Counted from the stretch's first letter, positions 1-6,041 are shown. The stretch: DNA of 6,563 nucleotides from Pseudomonadota bacterium (GCA_021840785.1 JAKBXD010000104.1:1-6563), one strand, 5' to 3'. Numbers and translations are program-made. Notes: generated from the sequence alone by a model not told the origin.

Positions 1-6
1 AGTTCC

Positions 7-444
7 ATGGTTAAGCGCGCAGCCTCCTCGATTCAGGGTTCGCCACGGGCGTCTTCGGAGGCCCTGGTGACACTCAAGACCTATTGTAAAGATATTGACC
101 GCTGGCCGCAGAGTTGGGCGGGCTTCCCCGATCTGGACGTGCCCGTGGGCGAGCGGATCGTGGCGGAGTTTACGCCTTTTCTCTTAGCCTTGATCGCCGA
201 ACGACGGACGAAGAAAACAGTGAAGAAATACGCCGACTACCTCTGGGTCTTGGGCGGGGAACTGATCCGGCGCGTCAGCACCGACGAGAAAGCTCGTAAG
301 CTCCCCGCCCGCACGCTGATCTTAAAACACATCGATGAGACGGGTGGGCCCCTGTGGCGCCATGCGCGCGATGAACAAGAGCATGCCGTCTACGACGCGG
401 TGTGCCGGCGGTTCTATCAGTTCCTAACCGGCACCAAGAGCTAA
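7..444 (+). CDS. Hypothetical protein, 145 residues, in element backbone
   Basis: I do not recognise this protein by name. It starts with ATG at base 7, but the upstream sequence is too short to judge a ribosome binding site, so a start further left cannot be excluded. The product is soluble, with no signal peptide or membrane segment. Its middle (about residues 50-95) looks helical and contains a basic stretch, AERRTKKTVKKYADYLWVL, faintly like the helical core-binding domain of tyrosine recombinases. The protein is too short for a recombinase and shows no catalytic R-H-R-Y residues. GC-rich codon use matches the right-hand backbone (134-residue protein, helix-turn-helix gene) rather than the adjacent minus-strand operon, towards which it converges with a 44-base gap. 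I infer a backbone gene of the mobile element; the recombinase resemblance is weak. Confidence 0.75.
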   Translation: MVKRAASSIQGSPRASSEALVTLKTYCKDIDRWPQSWAGFPDLDVPVGERIVAEFTPFLLALIAERRTKKTVKKYADYLWVLGGELIRRVSTDEKARKLPARTLILKHIDETGGPLWRHARDEQEHAVYDAVCRRFYQFLTGTKS

Positions 445-488
445 ATGACACCCACTAATTCTGCTGAGGAGCCATCCAGATAACCCCG

Positions 489-1037
489 CTAGCCATCCAC
501 TTCACATGCGAAGGCTACAAGTACCAGCACAAAGATAATAAGACCCACCCTAATAAAATCATAGGGAAACACATTCGTTCTCCATACTCGCAAATCAATA
601 AGCCAGAACACAAATCCATGGTACGCAGTCTCTGGAGCCCAGAGACCTAATACGCCGTCCCACACAGACAGTGCGATGACGGACAGCGACCAATTCGAGA
701 ATTCGCGCTCCGCCACGCTCCTATTCATGTGCACATCGGTTTTTGTCCGGAATATCTTATCACACAGACCAACACGACCAATTCCTATAACAACTCTTAG
801 TCCCGGGAAGAAAGCAACCATAAGAAACATGTAGAGCGCACTTGTTATAGCTATTCGAAATATGGACGCACTTCTCAGTAACTGAAGTGCGCTACCGAGT
901 TTCATATACTGCGGGTTAATACCGGCATTCATGCACACAATGTCCACGTACAAGCCTATCGTCAGCAACAGAAGAAAGTTCTTAGTGTCTACAATCTTCT
1001 TCAGTCCTCCAGCGGCCTTAATAACGCCAGTGTCCAT
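489..1037 (-). CDS. Multi-pass inner-membrane protein, last gene of the cargo operon
   Basis: This is an unrecognised 182-residue membrane protein. Hydrophobic segments are visible at about residues 21-38 (FLLLLTIGLY start), 60-80, 116-134 and 161-178 (IRVGLIIFVLVLVAFAC), with a possible short one near 140-148, so four helices are likely. A polar loop at about 88-115 contains most of the charged residues. There is no cleavable signal peptide pattern and no enzymatic motif. The ATG start is well supported by AGGAGG at 1042-1047, four bases upstream. It lies 23 bases after the stop of the 339-residue gene and is probably co-transcribed and perhaps translationally coupled with it. In a defence-type operon a small multi-spanning protein could be a membrane-damaging effector or a signal anchor; that is inference from context only. 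Its codon use is less GC-rich than the flanking backbone. Confidence 0.8.
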   Translation of the reverse strand: MDTGVIKAAGGLKKIVDTKNFLLLLTIGLYVDIVCMNAGINPQYMKLGSALQLLRSASIFRIAITSALYMFLMVAFFPGLRVVIGIGRVGLCDKIFRTKTDVHMNRSVAEREFSNWSLSVIALSVWDGVLGLWAPETAYHGFVFWLIDLRVWRTNVFPYDFIRVGLIIFVLVLVAFACEVDG

Positions 1038-1041
1038 GCTC

Positions 1042-1047
1042 CCTCCT
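1042..1047 (-). promoter_or_regulatory. Ribosome binding site of the membrane protein gene
   Basis: The minus strand reads AGGAGGGAGC directly before the ATG at 1037. This is a near-perfect Shine-Dalgarno sequence with a spacing of about four bases. It is the strongest site in the operon together with the one before the 43-residue gene, and it fixes the start of the membrane protein. Confidence 0.8.
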
Positions 1048-1060
1048 AACGATACTGATA

Positions 1061-2080
1061 TCAGCTCTTGCTATATTTATGTCCGGTTTGGACGTCTACT
1101 ACCCAACACTTACCGTCCCCGCCACCAGACGCCGTGGGATAGCCCACTGTGGCGCCAGTAACGCCATCCCCGCCCACCCTGAGAGTGACCCAAGCTGTGC
1201 GGACGGATTCCTCGTACACGACCGCTCCTTCTGGTGTGAGAACGATATGGAAGTCTGGGTTGAGTATACCACCGTCACGGCAGAGCTTGGCCGGCGCGCC
1301 GCGCGAGTCTGCAAACTGTCGAGCGAAATCTTCTATTTCGAGTTGGATTTTGTCACACCACCAATGCATCCGCATGGGAGTCGCTGCACCGGTGATACCG
1401 CCTCCTGAAGGCATATAGGCGTGGGAACCGACTTTATGGAGGACATTACAGCCGTGTTTACGCATCTTATGGATGTCTTCCGCACTCCAATCTCCCCCCG
1501 TCACGCCCTTCGCGCGGCAATGCTCAAAGGCATTGGGCCAGCTTTTTATGGCGAGAGCCAACAAGTCTGGTTCCGCAAACCCTGCGCCCTTGGGGTGATG
1601 TTGCACGTCGATACAGAATAACGCGTCGCGGAACACGAGAGCGAACAACAGCCACTGCGAACGCTTAGAATACGTGTCACCAGGCGGAATGGGTTCGTCC
1701 GTGAGATGAAAGTGACGGATACTCCAATCAGCCCATAGCAGGTCCGTTCTTTGCGCCGACTTCCCGGAACTGACATCGTGCGACGTCAGTCCTCTGCCCT
1801 GGTAGGGATTGATGTCATGGCCGTCCCGCACCATTTCCACAAAAATGTCGACGGTATTCACTAGGTCTTTCTGGGTTCTCTGCCAAAAACCCCGGGGGAA
1901 CGCCACCCGCCTAGGCATCGGCTCAACATAACGGGAAACAAAGTCGACCCACCGATACAATGGGTACGAAAGATTGGGAACCTGCTCGTCAAACGTAAGC
2001 CCAAAACACCGAATAAAATCGTCGGTTATGCGCTCGACATCCGCCATAAATACCTTTGTCAATTCACCGGCATCAGCCAT
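1061..2080 (-). CDS. Uncharacterised 339-residue protein of the cargo operon
   Basis: I cannot assign a named family. The ATG at 2080 is preferred over an in-frame TTG at 2122 because the minus strand has AGGT about six bases upstream of it. The product is soluble. Its most distinctive part is about residues 114-182: a DLLWADWSIRHFHL stretch, then RSQWLLFALVFRDALFCIDV followed by a His pair, then LLALAIKSWP. The alternating hydrophobic strands with clustered histidines look like a compact alpha/beta module, and from memory similar HxHL / LLFALV / WP patterns occur in uncharacterised bacterial proteins near defence genes. A Gly-rich segment (about 225-234) and a second stretch RMHWWCDKIQLEIEDFA (about 237-253) follow. 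It sits 93 bases downstream of the HEPN gene and 23 bases before the membrane protein gene, so joint function is likely. Nuclease or toxin activity through the histidines is speculative. Confidence 0.8.
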   Translation of the reverse strand: MADAGELTKVFMADVERITDDFIRCFGLTFDEQVPNLSYPLYRWVDFVSRYVEPMPRRVAFPRGFWQRTQKDLVNTVDIFVEMVRDGHDINPYQGRGLTSHDVSSGKSAQRTDLLWADWSIRHFHLTDEPIPPGDTYSKRSQWLLFALVFRDALFCIDVQHHPKGAGFAEPDLLALAIKSWPNAFEHCRAKGVTGGDWSAEDIHKMRKHGCNVLHKVGSHAYMPSGGGITGAATPMRMHWWCDKIQLEIEDFARQFADSRGAPAKLCRDGGILNPDFHIVLTPEGAVVYEESVRTAWVTLRVGGDGVTGATVGYPTASGGGDGKCWVVDVQTGHKYSKS

Positions 2081-2173
2081 GTACGTACCTGCAACCGTGA
2101 AGTCGACTACCCATACGCGCAAGCGAGGCTACTATCACAACGGCCACGCATCACGTCTTCTTGAGTACTGCGC

Positions 2174-3976
2174 TTACGGCAATTGCGTTGAATCACGGTT
2201 TATCAGCGCCACCGCGATATGCAAAAACAGCCACCAAACATATACCGCAGGAGCAGAATGAAAGGCTTCCTCTGACAGCAGCCCATGAGCCAACTCGTTC
2301 CGCAAATTCTGTCCCACCTGCTCTGTCAACAAGCACTGAAGCTCAAACTGTAGGTCTTCTCCAAGGAACTCCTTAGCCTCTGCCATTCCAAGCATATCAC
2401 CAAGAGACTTTTCCGAATGCGCGGACGTGGCTGGGTCAATGCGATAAACCACTGCTCCCCGGACCTCCAGGGTTTTACGAAGCGCATGTTCAAACTGCGG
2501 AATAAGGATGCTCAAGGCAGCGACAAAATCCCCCTCAAAACCGGCCATAAATCCTTTTACCCACAAACCACCCCTCCCTAATGGAAATAGGGCGCTACGC
2601 TCAAGGAATTCTGCCAAAGTCCGCGCGTCAATCTGGTGCTGTTGCAATAACTCATCTCTGGCTGGAATAATTGCGGCGGGAACCACACCCAAGTAATATA
2701 TTTTGGCTTGCTGATAACAAGCTGCCTTGAGCGCAATATCTCCGTCTTCATCCGTACTTGAGGAAAAAGGGGGGATACGCGCCACCACCCGGCCGTCACC
2801 ATTGTAGGCTACCTTCGCAATCCTATACGTCAGGGGAGCTAGACTCACGAGCTTCTGAACCTGCGCTTCTAATTGCTCGCGCTGAAGGGGTCTGATTAGA
2901 CATGCGAACTGGAGGAGTGTCGCGGTAAGGTCCTTCCCCTGCATAGCAGCGGCGACCTGGGCCGCTGTCTTCGTAATAAGCGCCCCATCCAGCGGAATCT
3001 CTATCCGCCCCATTTCCTGTAATGATGCCTTTCCTAATGACGCGAGTCGCAACTGCAGAGTGCAGACCCGCTCCTTTTGGTTAGGGCATTTTTGTAGACC
3101 CCCTATCGCCTGACTGAGCCAGTGGTGCGCCACCATGTTCTGTCCAGAAGACTCGGCGGTATCCGCCGCCTTGACAAGCGCTTCGGCGGCCGCCAGCCGG
3201 GCATCATCGGACCGCGTCTTGTCCCTAGCCTTAAGGTAGGCACGCGCGGCGAGATTCAATAAGGAATGCTCAAGCTGGTAGTCACGGCCGGCACGGGCGA
3301 GTGTCGCCCACCTATTGACGCGCTCACCCATCTTTAGGACATCCACGCTCGACTGCTCAAGTAAGAGCTGGCAGATACGAATCACTCCTGGAGGAATCTC
3401 CGATTCTGTACCGGTCTCCAACATCCCGAGCAGGGAAACAGTGGCCTTTTGAGCCAAGCCAGAATCCTTAAGCTGCAGCGCTATACGCAAAGCTCTTTCC
3501 AAACGATTGGTGCGCTCAAACCACTTGTTGCGGCAATAGGGGCTATTGCTTGCCCAAATATACGCGTTAACCGCAAACCTCGCGGCTACGACGTTCCGCG
3601 TAATACTCCAGCCGAGGTCAGCGAGTCGAGCACCAAGTTCGAAATCCGCGACTTCGAGCGCGAGTTCCGCGAGCAGTGCACCCTTTAGCGCTCCAAAATC
3701 GGCTGGTATTACTCCGTGACGCCCGCCACCTTCGAAGAGAGGACCGAACGGCGCCATGGGCTTTGAGGGCTGAAGTATAGGTTGACAAGCTGCTGCCAAA
3801 AGGTTGAGCGCAGCTGATGCATTAGCCCGGCCGTCTCCTTTCGCGACCGCGGCTGCATTCACTAAAGCCTCGACATAGGACAACGCATCCGCCTTGCAGC
3901 CAGCAATTATGACTTCGTAGCCACAAGTCCGCAGCGATTCAATATCCGCGTCTATCTCGTCGAGCTGCAGAACCAT
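2174..3976 (-). CDS. DUF4209 family protein with C-terminal HEPN-type RNELAHG motif
   Basis: This is a 600-residue, mostly helical, soluble protein. Near the C-terminus (residues 559-565) it carries RNELAHG, followed by a conserved-looking YVWWLFLHI segment. DUF4209 is defined by an RNxxxHG motif, which also satisfies the R-x4-6-H signature of HEPN ribonucleases, so Arg559 and His564 are the presumed catalytic pair. The N-terminal 450 residues are Ala/Leu-rich repetitive helices that resemble a TPR-like or alpha-solenoid scaffold, probably a sensor or partner-binding region. The reading frame extends upstream to a GTG at 4051 inside the zinc-ribbon gene, but no ribosome binding site supports that; ATG at 3976 leaves a 40-base gap and is preferred. 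HEPN proteins act in toxin-antitoxin, CRISPR and abortive-infection systems, cutting tRNA or mRNA. No MNT nucleotidyltransferase antitoxin is visible nearby. Family call is good; the target is unknown. Confidence 0.88.
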   Translation of the reverse strand: MVLQLDEIDADIESLRTCGYEVIIAGCKADALSYVEALVNAAAVAKGDGRANASAALNLLAAACQPILQPSKPMAPFGPLFEGGGRHGVIPADFGALKGALLAELALEVADFELGARLADLGWSITRNVVAARFAVNAYIWASNSPYCRNKWFERTNRLERALRIALQLKDSGLAQKATVSLLGMLETGTESEIPPGVIRICQLLLEQSSVDVLKMGERVNRWATLARAGRDYQLEHSLLNLAARAYLKARDKTRSDDARLAAAEALVKAADTAESSGQNMVAHHWLSQAIGGLQKCPNQKERVCTLQLRLASLGKASLQEMGRIEIPLDGALITKTAAQVAAAMQGKDLTATLLQFACLIRPLQREQLEAQVQKLVSLAPLTYRIAKVAYNGDGRVVARIPPFSSSTDEDGDIALKAACYQQAKIYYLGVVPAAIIPARDELLQQHQIDARTLAEFLERSALFPLGRGGLWVKGFMAGFEGDFVAALSILIPQFEHALRKTLEVRGAVVYRIDPATSAHSEKSLGDMLGMAEAKEFLGEDLQFELQCLLTEQVGQNLRNELAHGLLSEEAFHSAPAVYVWWLFLHIAVALINRDSTQLP

Positions 3977-4016
3977 GGTGTCATGAGCCTCATGCGATTG
4001 AAGGGCTAATGCGCCT

Positions 4017-4505
4017 TTATGGCCCGAACAACGATTTCCGTACTGCCTCACTCACAACGTCAATGAGAATGCGGCGCATGGCATCGCTTCCCTCTTTCCC
4101 GACTTTCCGCATCAAGCGTTTAAATGTAAACTCCGCAGCAACCGTTCTCGGGGTATCCACAAAAAGGCTCGGCAAAGTCCCTGTCAGTTGTTCTCGCTCC
4201 TCGAGAGTCAGCCCCTCGAATTCATCCGCAAGGGCACGCGTCGCTTCCAATCGGCGTTGAGTCCATGGAAACGGGGTCCCGCACTTATGACAATAACTTG
4301 GCACCGGATATGGGCTTGCATCGAAAAAATCGGCACTAGGCATTAGCGGACCACGAATTGCTGTCTTACACGTCGCACATGCCGTTACCGTTGACTCGCC
4401 GCATTCCCCGCAGTGGTCCTGATTTGAGCCAGAATCCAGCCTTGTGTATGCATTTACCACGTGCCCATTGAGACATATTTGAGCCGTATCGTACTGGCTG
4501 CTCAT
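4017..4505 (-). CDS. DUF2321-type zinc-ribbon protein
   Basis: The 162-residue product matches the DUF2321 pattern: an N-terminal CLNGHVV motif (Cys11, His15), then three CxxC pairs at Cys32/Cys35, Cys43/Cys46 and Cys72/Cys75, the last in YCHKCGTPFPW. IRG between the pairs is also typical. These residues should bind two zinc ions in a double zinc ribbon covering residues 1-82. The C-terminal half (about 83-162) is helical and charged and lacks recognisable motifs. The function of DUF2321 is not established; zinc ribbons usually mediate nucleic-acid or protein contacts, so an adaptor or regulator of the downstream HEPN protein is plausible. The ATG at 4505 has a G-rich stretch (AGGGGGTG) about eight bases upstream. 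It lies 37 bases after the 43-residue gene and 40 bases before the HEPN gene, consistent with one transcript. Confidence 0.88.
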   Translation of the reverse strand: MSSQYDTAQICLNGHVVNAYTRLDSGSNQDHCGECGESTVTACATCKTAIRGPLMPSADFFDASPYPVPSYCHKCGTPFPWTQRRLEATRALADEFEGLTLEEREQLTGTLPSLFVDTPRTVAAEFTFKRLMRKVGKEGSDAMRRILIDVVSEAVRKSLFGP

Positions 4506-4542
4506 CGTGATGCACCCCCTGCGCGTGTCAACATCGTGATTT

Positions 4543-4674
4543 TCAGCCCCGACGCTTCTTGCGCTTAGGCGCCTGGGATAAATCCGACGCCGCGACCTTC
4601 TTTTGCCGCTTGGATGAGCCCGGGTTACTCAGAATCCGTCCTGCACTGGAGGCCGCCTTCTTTCCGGTTGCCAT
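4543..4674 (-). CDS. Very basic 43-residue protein at the head of the operon
   Basis: A small open frame runs from ATG at 4674 to TGA at 4543. It is supported by an excellent ribosome binding site, AAGGAG, seven bases before the start. The product begins MATGKKAASSAGRILSNPGS and ends PKRKKRRG; it is rich in Lys, Arg, Ala and Ser, has no acidic residue except one Asp, and is probably disordered. From memory it resembles small proteins of the type M-A-x-x-K-A-A-S-A-A-G-K-V-L-x-x that are common in proteobacterial genomes and whose function is unknown to me. It precedes the zinc-ribbon gene by 37 bases on the same strand, so it is probably the first or second gene of the operon. A nucleic-acid-binding role follows from charge alone and is inference. 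Confidence 0.8.
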   Translation of the reverse strand: MATGKKAASSAGRILSNPGSSKRQKKVAASDLSQAPKRKKRRG

Positions 4675-4681
4675 TGTTCAT

Positions 4682-4687
4682 CTCCTT
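4682..4687 (-). promoter_or_regulatory. Ribosome binding site of the 43-residue gene
   Basis: The minus strand reads AAGGAG followed by ATGAACA and then the ATG at 4674. This consensus site at ideal spacing is the main reason to accept such a short gene. Its first base overlaps the stop codon of a possible upstream 29-residue frame, which would allow coupled translation. Confidence 0.75.
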
Positions 4688-4776
4688 CAGCACATGGCTC
4701 TTTCCGGTCCCGTCGTTGCCCTACCGGCCATCAGGGCCGCGCGCTGCTTTTTCTGGCCCGCGTCGATTTTGACCAT
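4687..4776 (-). CDS. Possible 29-residue leader or small protein
   Basis: A short frame from ATG at 4776 to TGA at 4687 would encode MVKIDAGQKKQRAALMAGRA plus nine residues. The N-terminal half looks protein-like (basic, amphipathic), and its stop codon touches the ribosome binding site of the 43-residue gene, the usual arrangement for coupled small genes. Against it, the only Shine-Dalgarno-like sequence (GGTGAG) lies directly against the start codon, which is too close. The frame also continues upstream without a stop into sequence that looks non-coding. It may be the truncated start of a larger ancestral gene. I keep it as a candidate only. Confidence 0.3.
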   Translation of the reverse strand: MVKIDAGQKKQRAALMAGRATTGPERAMC

Positions 4777-4795
4777 CTCACCGATACTGCCGCTG

Positions 4796-4824
4796 AGTCT
4801 AGGGCCGTCAGGGGAACGCCGCAA
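4796..4824 (-). promoter_or_regulatory. Weak candidate sigma-70 promoter for the cargo operon
   Basis: On the minus strand TTGCGG (4824-4819) and TAGACT (4801-4796) are separated by 17 bases, upstream of all minus-strand operon genes and inside the divergent intergenic region. The match to TTGACA/TATAAT is only three and four of six, so this is a guess supported mainly by position. I saw no convincing alternative in 4777-4907. Confidence 0.22.
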
Positions 4825-4895
4825 CCGTGAGCTTTCACGCCGGTATCTACGCCCCGAATTTCCCCGCGCCCCTATTCCCCCGTGTTCAACACCAC

Positions 4896-4900
4896 GGAGG
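4896..4900 (+). promoter_or_regulatory. Ribosome binding site deciding the start at 4908
   Basis: CGGAGGAAACGCC directly precedes the ATG at 4908, giving GGAGG with a seven-base spacer. The frame is open further upstream to a GTG at 4827, but only the 4908 ATG has a proper ribosome binding site. Confidence 0.8.
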
Positions 4901-4907
4901 AAACGCC

Positions 4908-5312
4908 ATGTTGACGACAACCATTACCCGCGCGGACGGAAGCGAGGAGAGCCAGCCCGCGAGCCCGGAGGCCCTGGCCCTGTGGGCTCGGTTTCCCCTC
5001 ATTCGCTATGTCGCCTATGCGCGCCCCGCACGTATTGTCCTGCGCGGGGCCTGCCCCGACCGGGGGTTGGTCGTGGATTATTGCTGGAGCGACGGGCGGA
5101 TGGTGCCCTTTTGGCTTCCCCGGTCTGCCCACTCGCGCGAGGTGCTAGTGGGGCTCCGGCGCTGGGCGCGAGACCTCTGGACCCAATCCGGGCGCGGGGC
5201 CCCGGCGGCCACGCGCCGCATCGTCTTGAGTCAAGGTGTCAGCCAACCAGCCATCATTGCCGGCCGACCAGCCGTTCGGCCGGCATTGACGGAAACGGAT
5301 TGCGCGCGTTGA
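4908..5312 (+). CDS. Hypothetical 134-residue protein, divergent from the operon
   Basis: This is an unrecognised soluble protein with GC-rich codon use like the rest of the right-hand backbone. It begins MLTTTITRADGSEESQPASP. Its core (about residues 21-92) alternates hydrophobic strands and helices (FPLIRYVAYARPARIVLRG, LVVDYCWSDGRMVPFWLP, VLVGLRRWARDLWTQ) and looks like one small alpha/beta domain. The last 35 residues are Ala/Pro/Arg-rich and probably disordered; they are encoded by DNA containing a perfect 10-bp inverted repeat, so the 3' end may have been remodelled. No signal peptide, membrane segment or catalytic motif is visible. It is transcribed away from the cargo operon and is followed by an intrinsic terminator, so it is probably a single-gene unit. 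A housekeeping role for the mobile element is a guess. Confidence 0.75.
   Translation: MLTTTITRADGSEESQPASPEALALWARFPLIRYVAYARPARIVLRGACPDRGLVVDYCWSDGRMVPFWLPRSAHSREVLVGLRRWARDLWTQSGRGAPAATRRIVLSQGVSQPAIIAGRPAVRPALTETDCAR
5258..5285. repeat. Perfect 10-bp inverted repeat near the end of the 134-residue gene
   Basis: TGCCGGCCGA (5258-5267) and TCGGCCGGCA (5276-5285) are exact reverse complements with an 8-base spacer. The left arm belongs to CATTGCCGGCCGA (5255-5267), which recurs in direct orientation at 5434-5446 inside the non-coding structured region. This could be a binding site pair or a stable hairpin at the 3' end of the mRNA. Confidence 0.7.
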
Positions 5313-5374
5313 ATCGTTGGGCGCCCTCGCTCATGGCAGGGCCTATGGGCTTTGGTGTGGCGCCGACAGAGCAT

Positions 5375-5400
5375 AGCCCCTCGATAAGAGGGGCTTTTTT
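5375..5400 (+). terminator. Intrinsic terminator after the 134-residue gene
   Basis: AGCCCCTC (5375-5382), loop GATAA and GAGGGGCT (5388-5395) form a perfect 8-bp stem that runs into six T residues (5395-5400). It lies 62 bases after the stop codon at 5312. No T run follows the stem on the minus strand, so it works for plus-strand transcription only. Confidence 0.9.
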
Positions 5401-5409
5401 ATCCAGCAG

Positions 5410-5661
5410 TTCCCGCGTAAGTCCTGCCTCGCACATTGCCGGCCGAACATTGTAGGCCGCATGGCCCATGACCGGTCCTGCGAGGTCGGACGAGCTTGCA
5501 GAGATGCATGGCTCGCGGAAACCGCTCCAAAATTCGCACGCCATGTTGCCGTGTCTTGGAATTTTTGAGGACGTTTTCGCGTAAGTTCGGCCTCGTAGGA
5601 TGCGAGACCGAACGGGCCCGCGAAGATGCGAGGCCGGGTGTTATGGCGCGCCTCGCGAAAA
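5410..5661. repeat. Two copies of a nested stem-loop element in a gene-free stretch
   Basis: The stretch 5313-5674 holds no gene apart from the terminator. Copy A spans 5410-5521 and copy B 5574-5661. Each begins with CGCGTAAGT (5414, 5578) and ends with CTCGCG followed by AAACCGCT. In both, an outer stem (5410-5417 with 5514-5521; 5574-5581 with 5654-5661) encloses an inner 12-position stem (5422-5433 with 5479-5490; 5586-5597 with 5601-5612). Copy B's inner loop is only GGA; copy A's is 45 bases and contains CATTGCCGGCCGA. One outer and one inner pair change from C-G to T-A between the copies, while other differences are one-sided (G-T wobbles, single mismatches). No motif identifies its role: a structured RNA, a REP-like element, or a replication, transfer or recombination site are all possible. 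Confidence 0.6.
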
Positions 5662-5674
5662 CCGCTTACCCGGC

Positions 5675-5968
5675 CTAGAGCTTCTCCGGCTGCTCCTTCG
5701 TCAGGTACGGCTCCCAGTCGGCGAGAATGCCCGTCAGCTTGACTGGCTTGCTGGCCCGGGCGCGGGGCGGCTGGCGCCCCGTGGTGCGCGTTGACAGGGC
5801 GGCGAGCCACGCCTCGACGTCGGACTGACGCCAGTACAGCAGCCGAGACCCCGTCAGGTGTACAGCGGGCGGAAGGGATTGGCTGCTGCGCTCCAAGCGG
5901 CGCCGAATCGCAGCCGGAGTAGTCCTCAAAAGTTCGGCCAAGTCTTTGGTGGTCAGTAGGTTATCCAT
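5675..5968 (-). CDS. Helix-turn-helix protein, MerR/AlpA-like (probable excisionase or element regulator)
   Basis: The 97-residue product starts MDNLLTTKDLAELLRTTPAA. Residues 4-26 form the helix-turn-helix (TKDLAELL, turn at 15-18, AAIRRRLER as recognition helix). Residues 38-55 (LTGSRLLYWRQSDVEAWLA) match the wing and final helix of the HTH_17 / excisionase type, in which R-Y/W-x-x-x-D-V-x-x-W-L is characteristic. The basic C-terminal tail (56-97) is unusual in length. The frame extends to a GTG at 5998, but the domain fits the ATG at 5968; neither start has a clear ribosome binding site. Such proteins bend DNA at attachment sites to promote excision or activate mobile-element genes. Its place about 260 bases from the tRNA att core, with repeated integrase-like sites upstream, supports the excisionase reading. 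Confidence 0.82.
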   Translation of the reverse strand: MDNLLTTKDLAELLRTTPAAIRRRLERSSQSLPPAVHLTGSRLLYWRQSDVEAWLAALSTRTTGRQPPRARASKPVKLTGILADWEPYLTKEQPEKL

Positions 5969-6041
5969 GGAGGTGCTTAGGCCCCCCGTGGGTTTCACTG
6001 CTGACCGGTTGCCGGTACCAAACCGTCAGGCGCCAGCTGAC

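Noticed and set aside
470..499. AGCCATCCA direct repeat as a transposon target-site duplication or operon terminator
   Set aside because: The two 9-base copies are only 12 bases apart with nothing between them, and no hairpin with a T run is present on the minus strand, so neither reading holds.
2081..2122. TTG start adding 14 residues to the 339-residue protein
   Set aside because: A rare start codon without a convincing Shine-Dalgarno sequence; the ATG at 2080 has AGGT at suitable spacing.
3977..4051. Upstream GTG start for the HEPN gene, overlapping the zinc-ribbon gene
   Set aside because: No ribosome binding site precedes the GTG, and the extra 25 residues do not look like part of the helical domain. 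The ATG at 3976 gives ordinary operon spacing.
4559..5455. Long plus-strand frame of 298 residues
   Set aside because: It runs antisense to the 43-residue gene and out of frame with the well-supported gene at 4908-5312. Its product is Pro/Arg/Ala-rich low-complexity sequence typical of a shadow frame in GC-rich DNA, and it passes through the terminator.
5410..5661. CRISPR array or integron attC sites
   Set aside because: Only two imperfect copies with unequal length and no regular spacers, and no GTTRRRY/RYYYAAC core sites, so neither fits.
5343..5810. Minus-strand frame of 155 residues over the structured region
   Set aside because: It overlaps the helix-turn-helix gene in another frame, crosses both repeat copies and the terminator, and its product is low-complexity without motifs.
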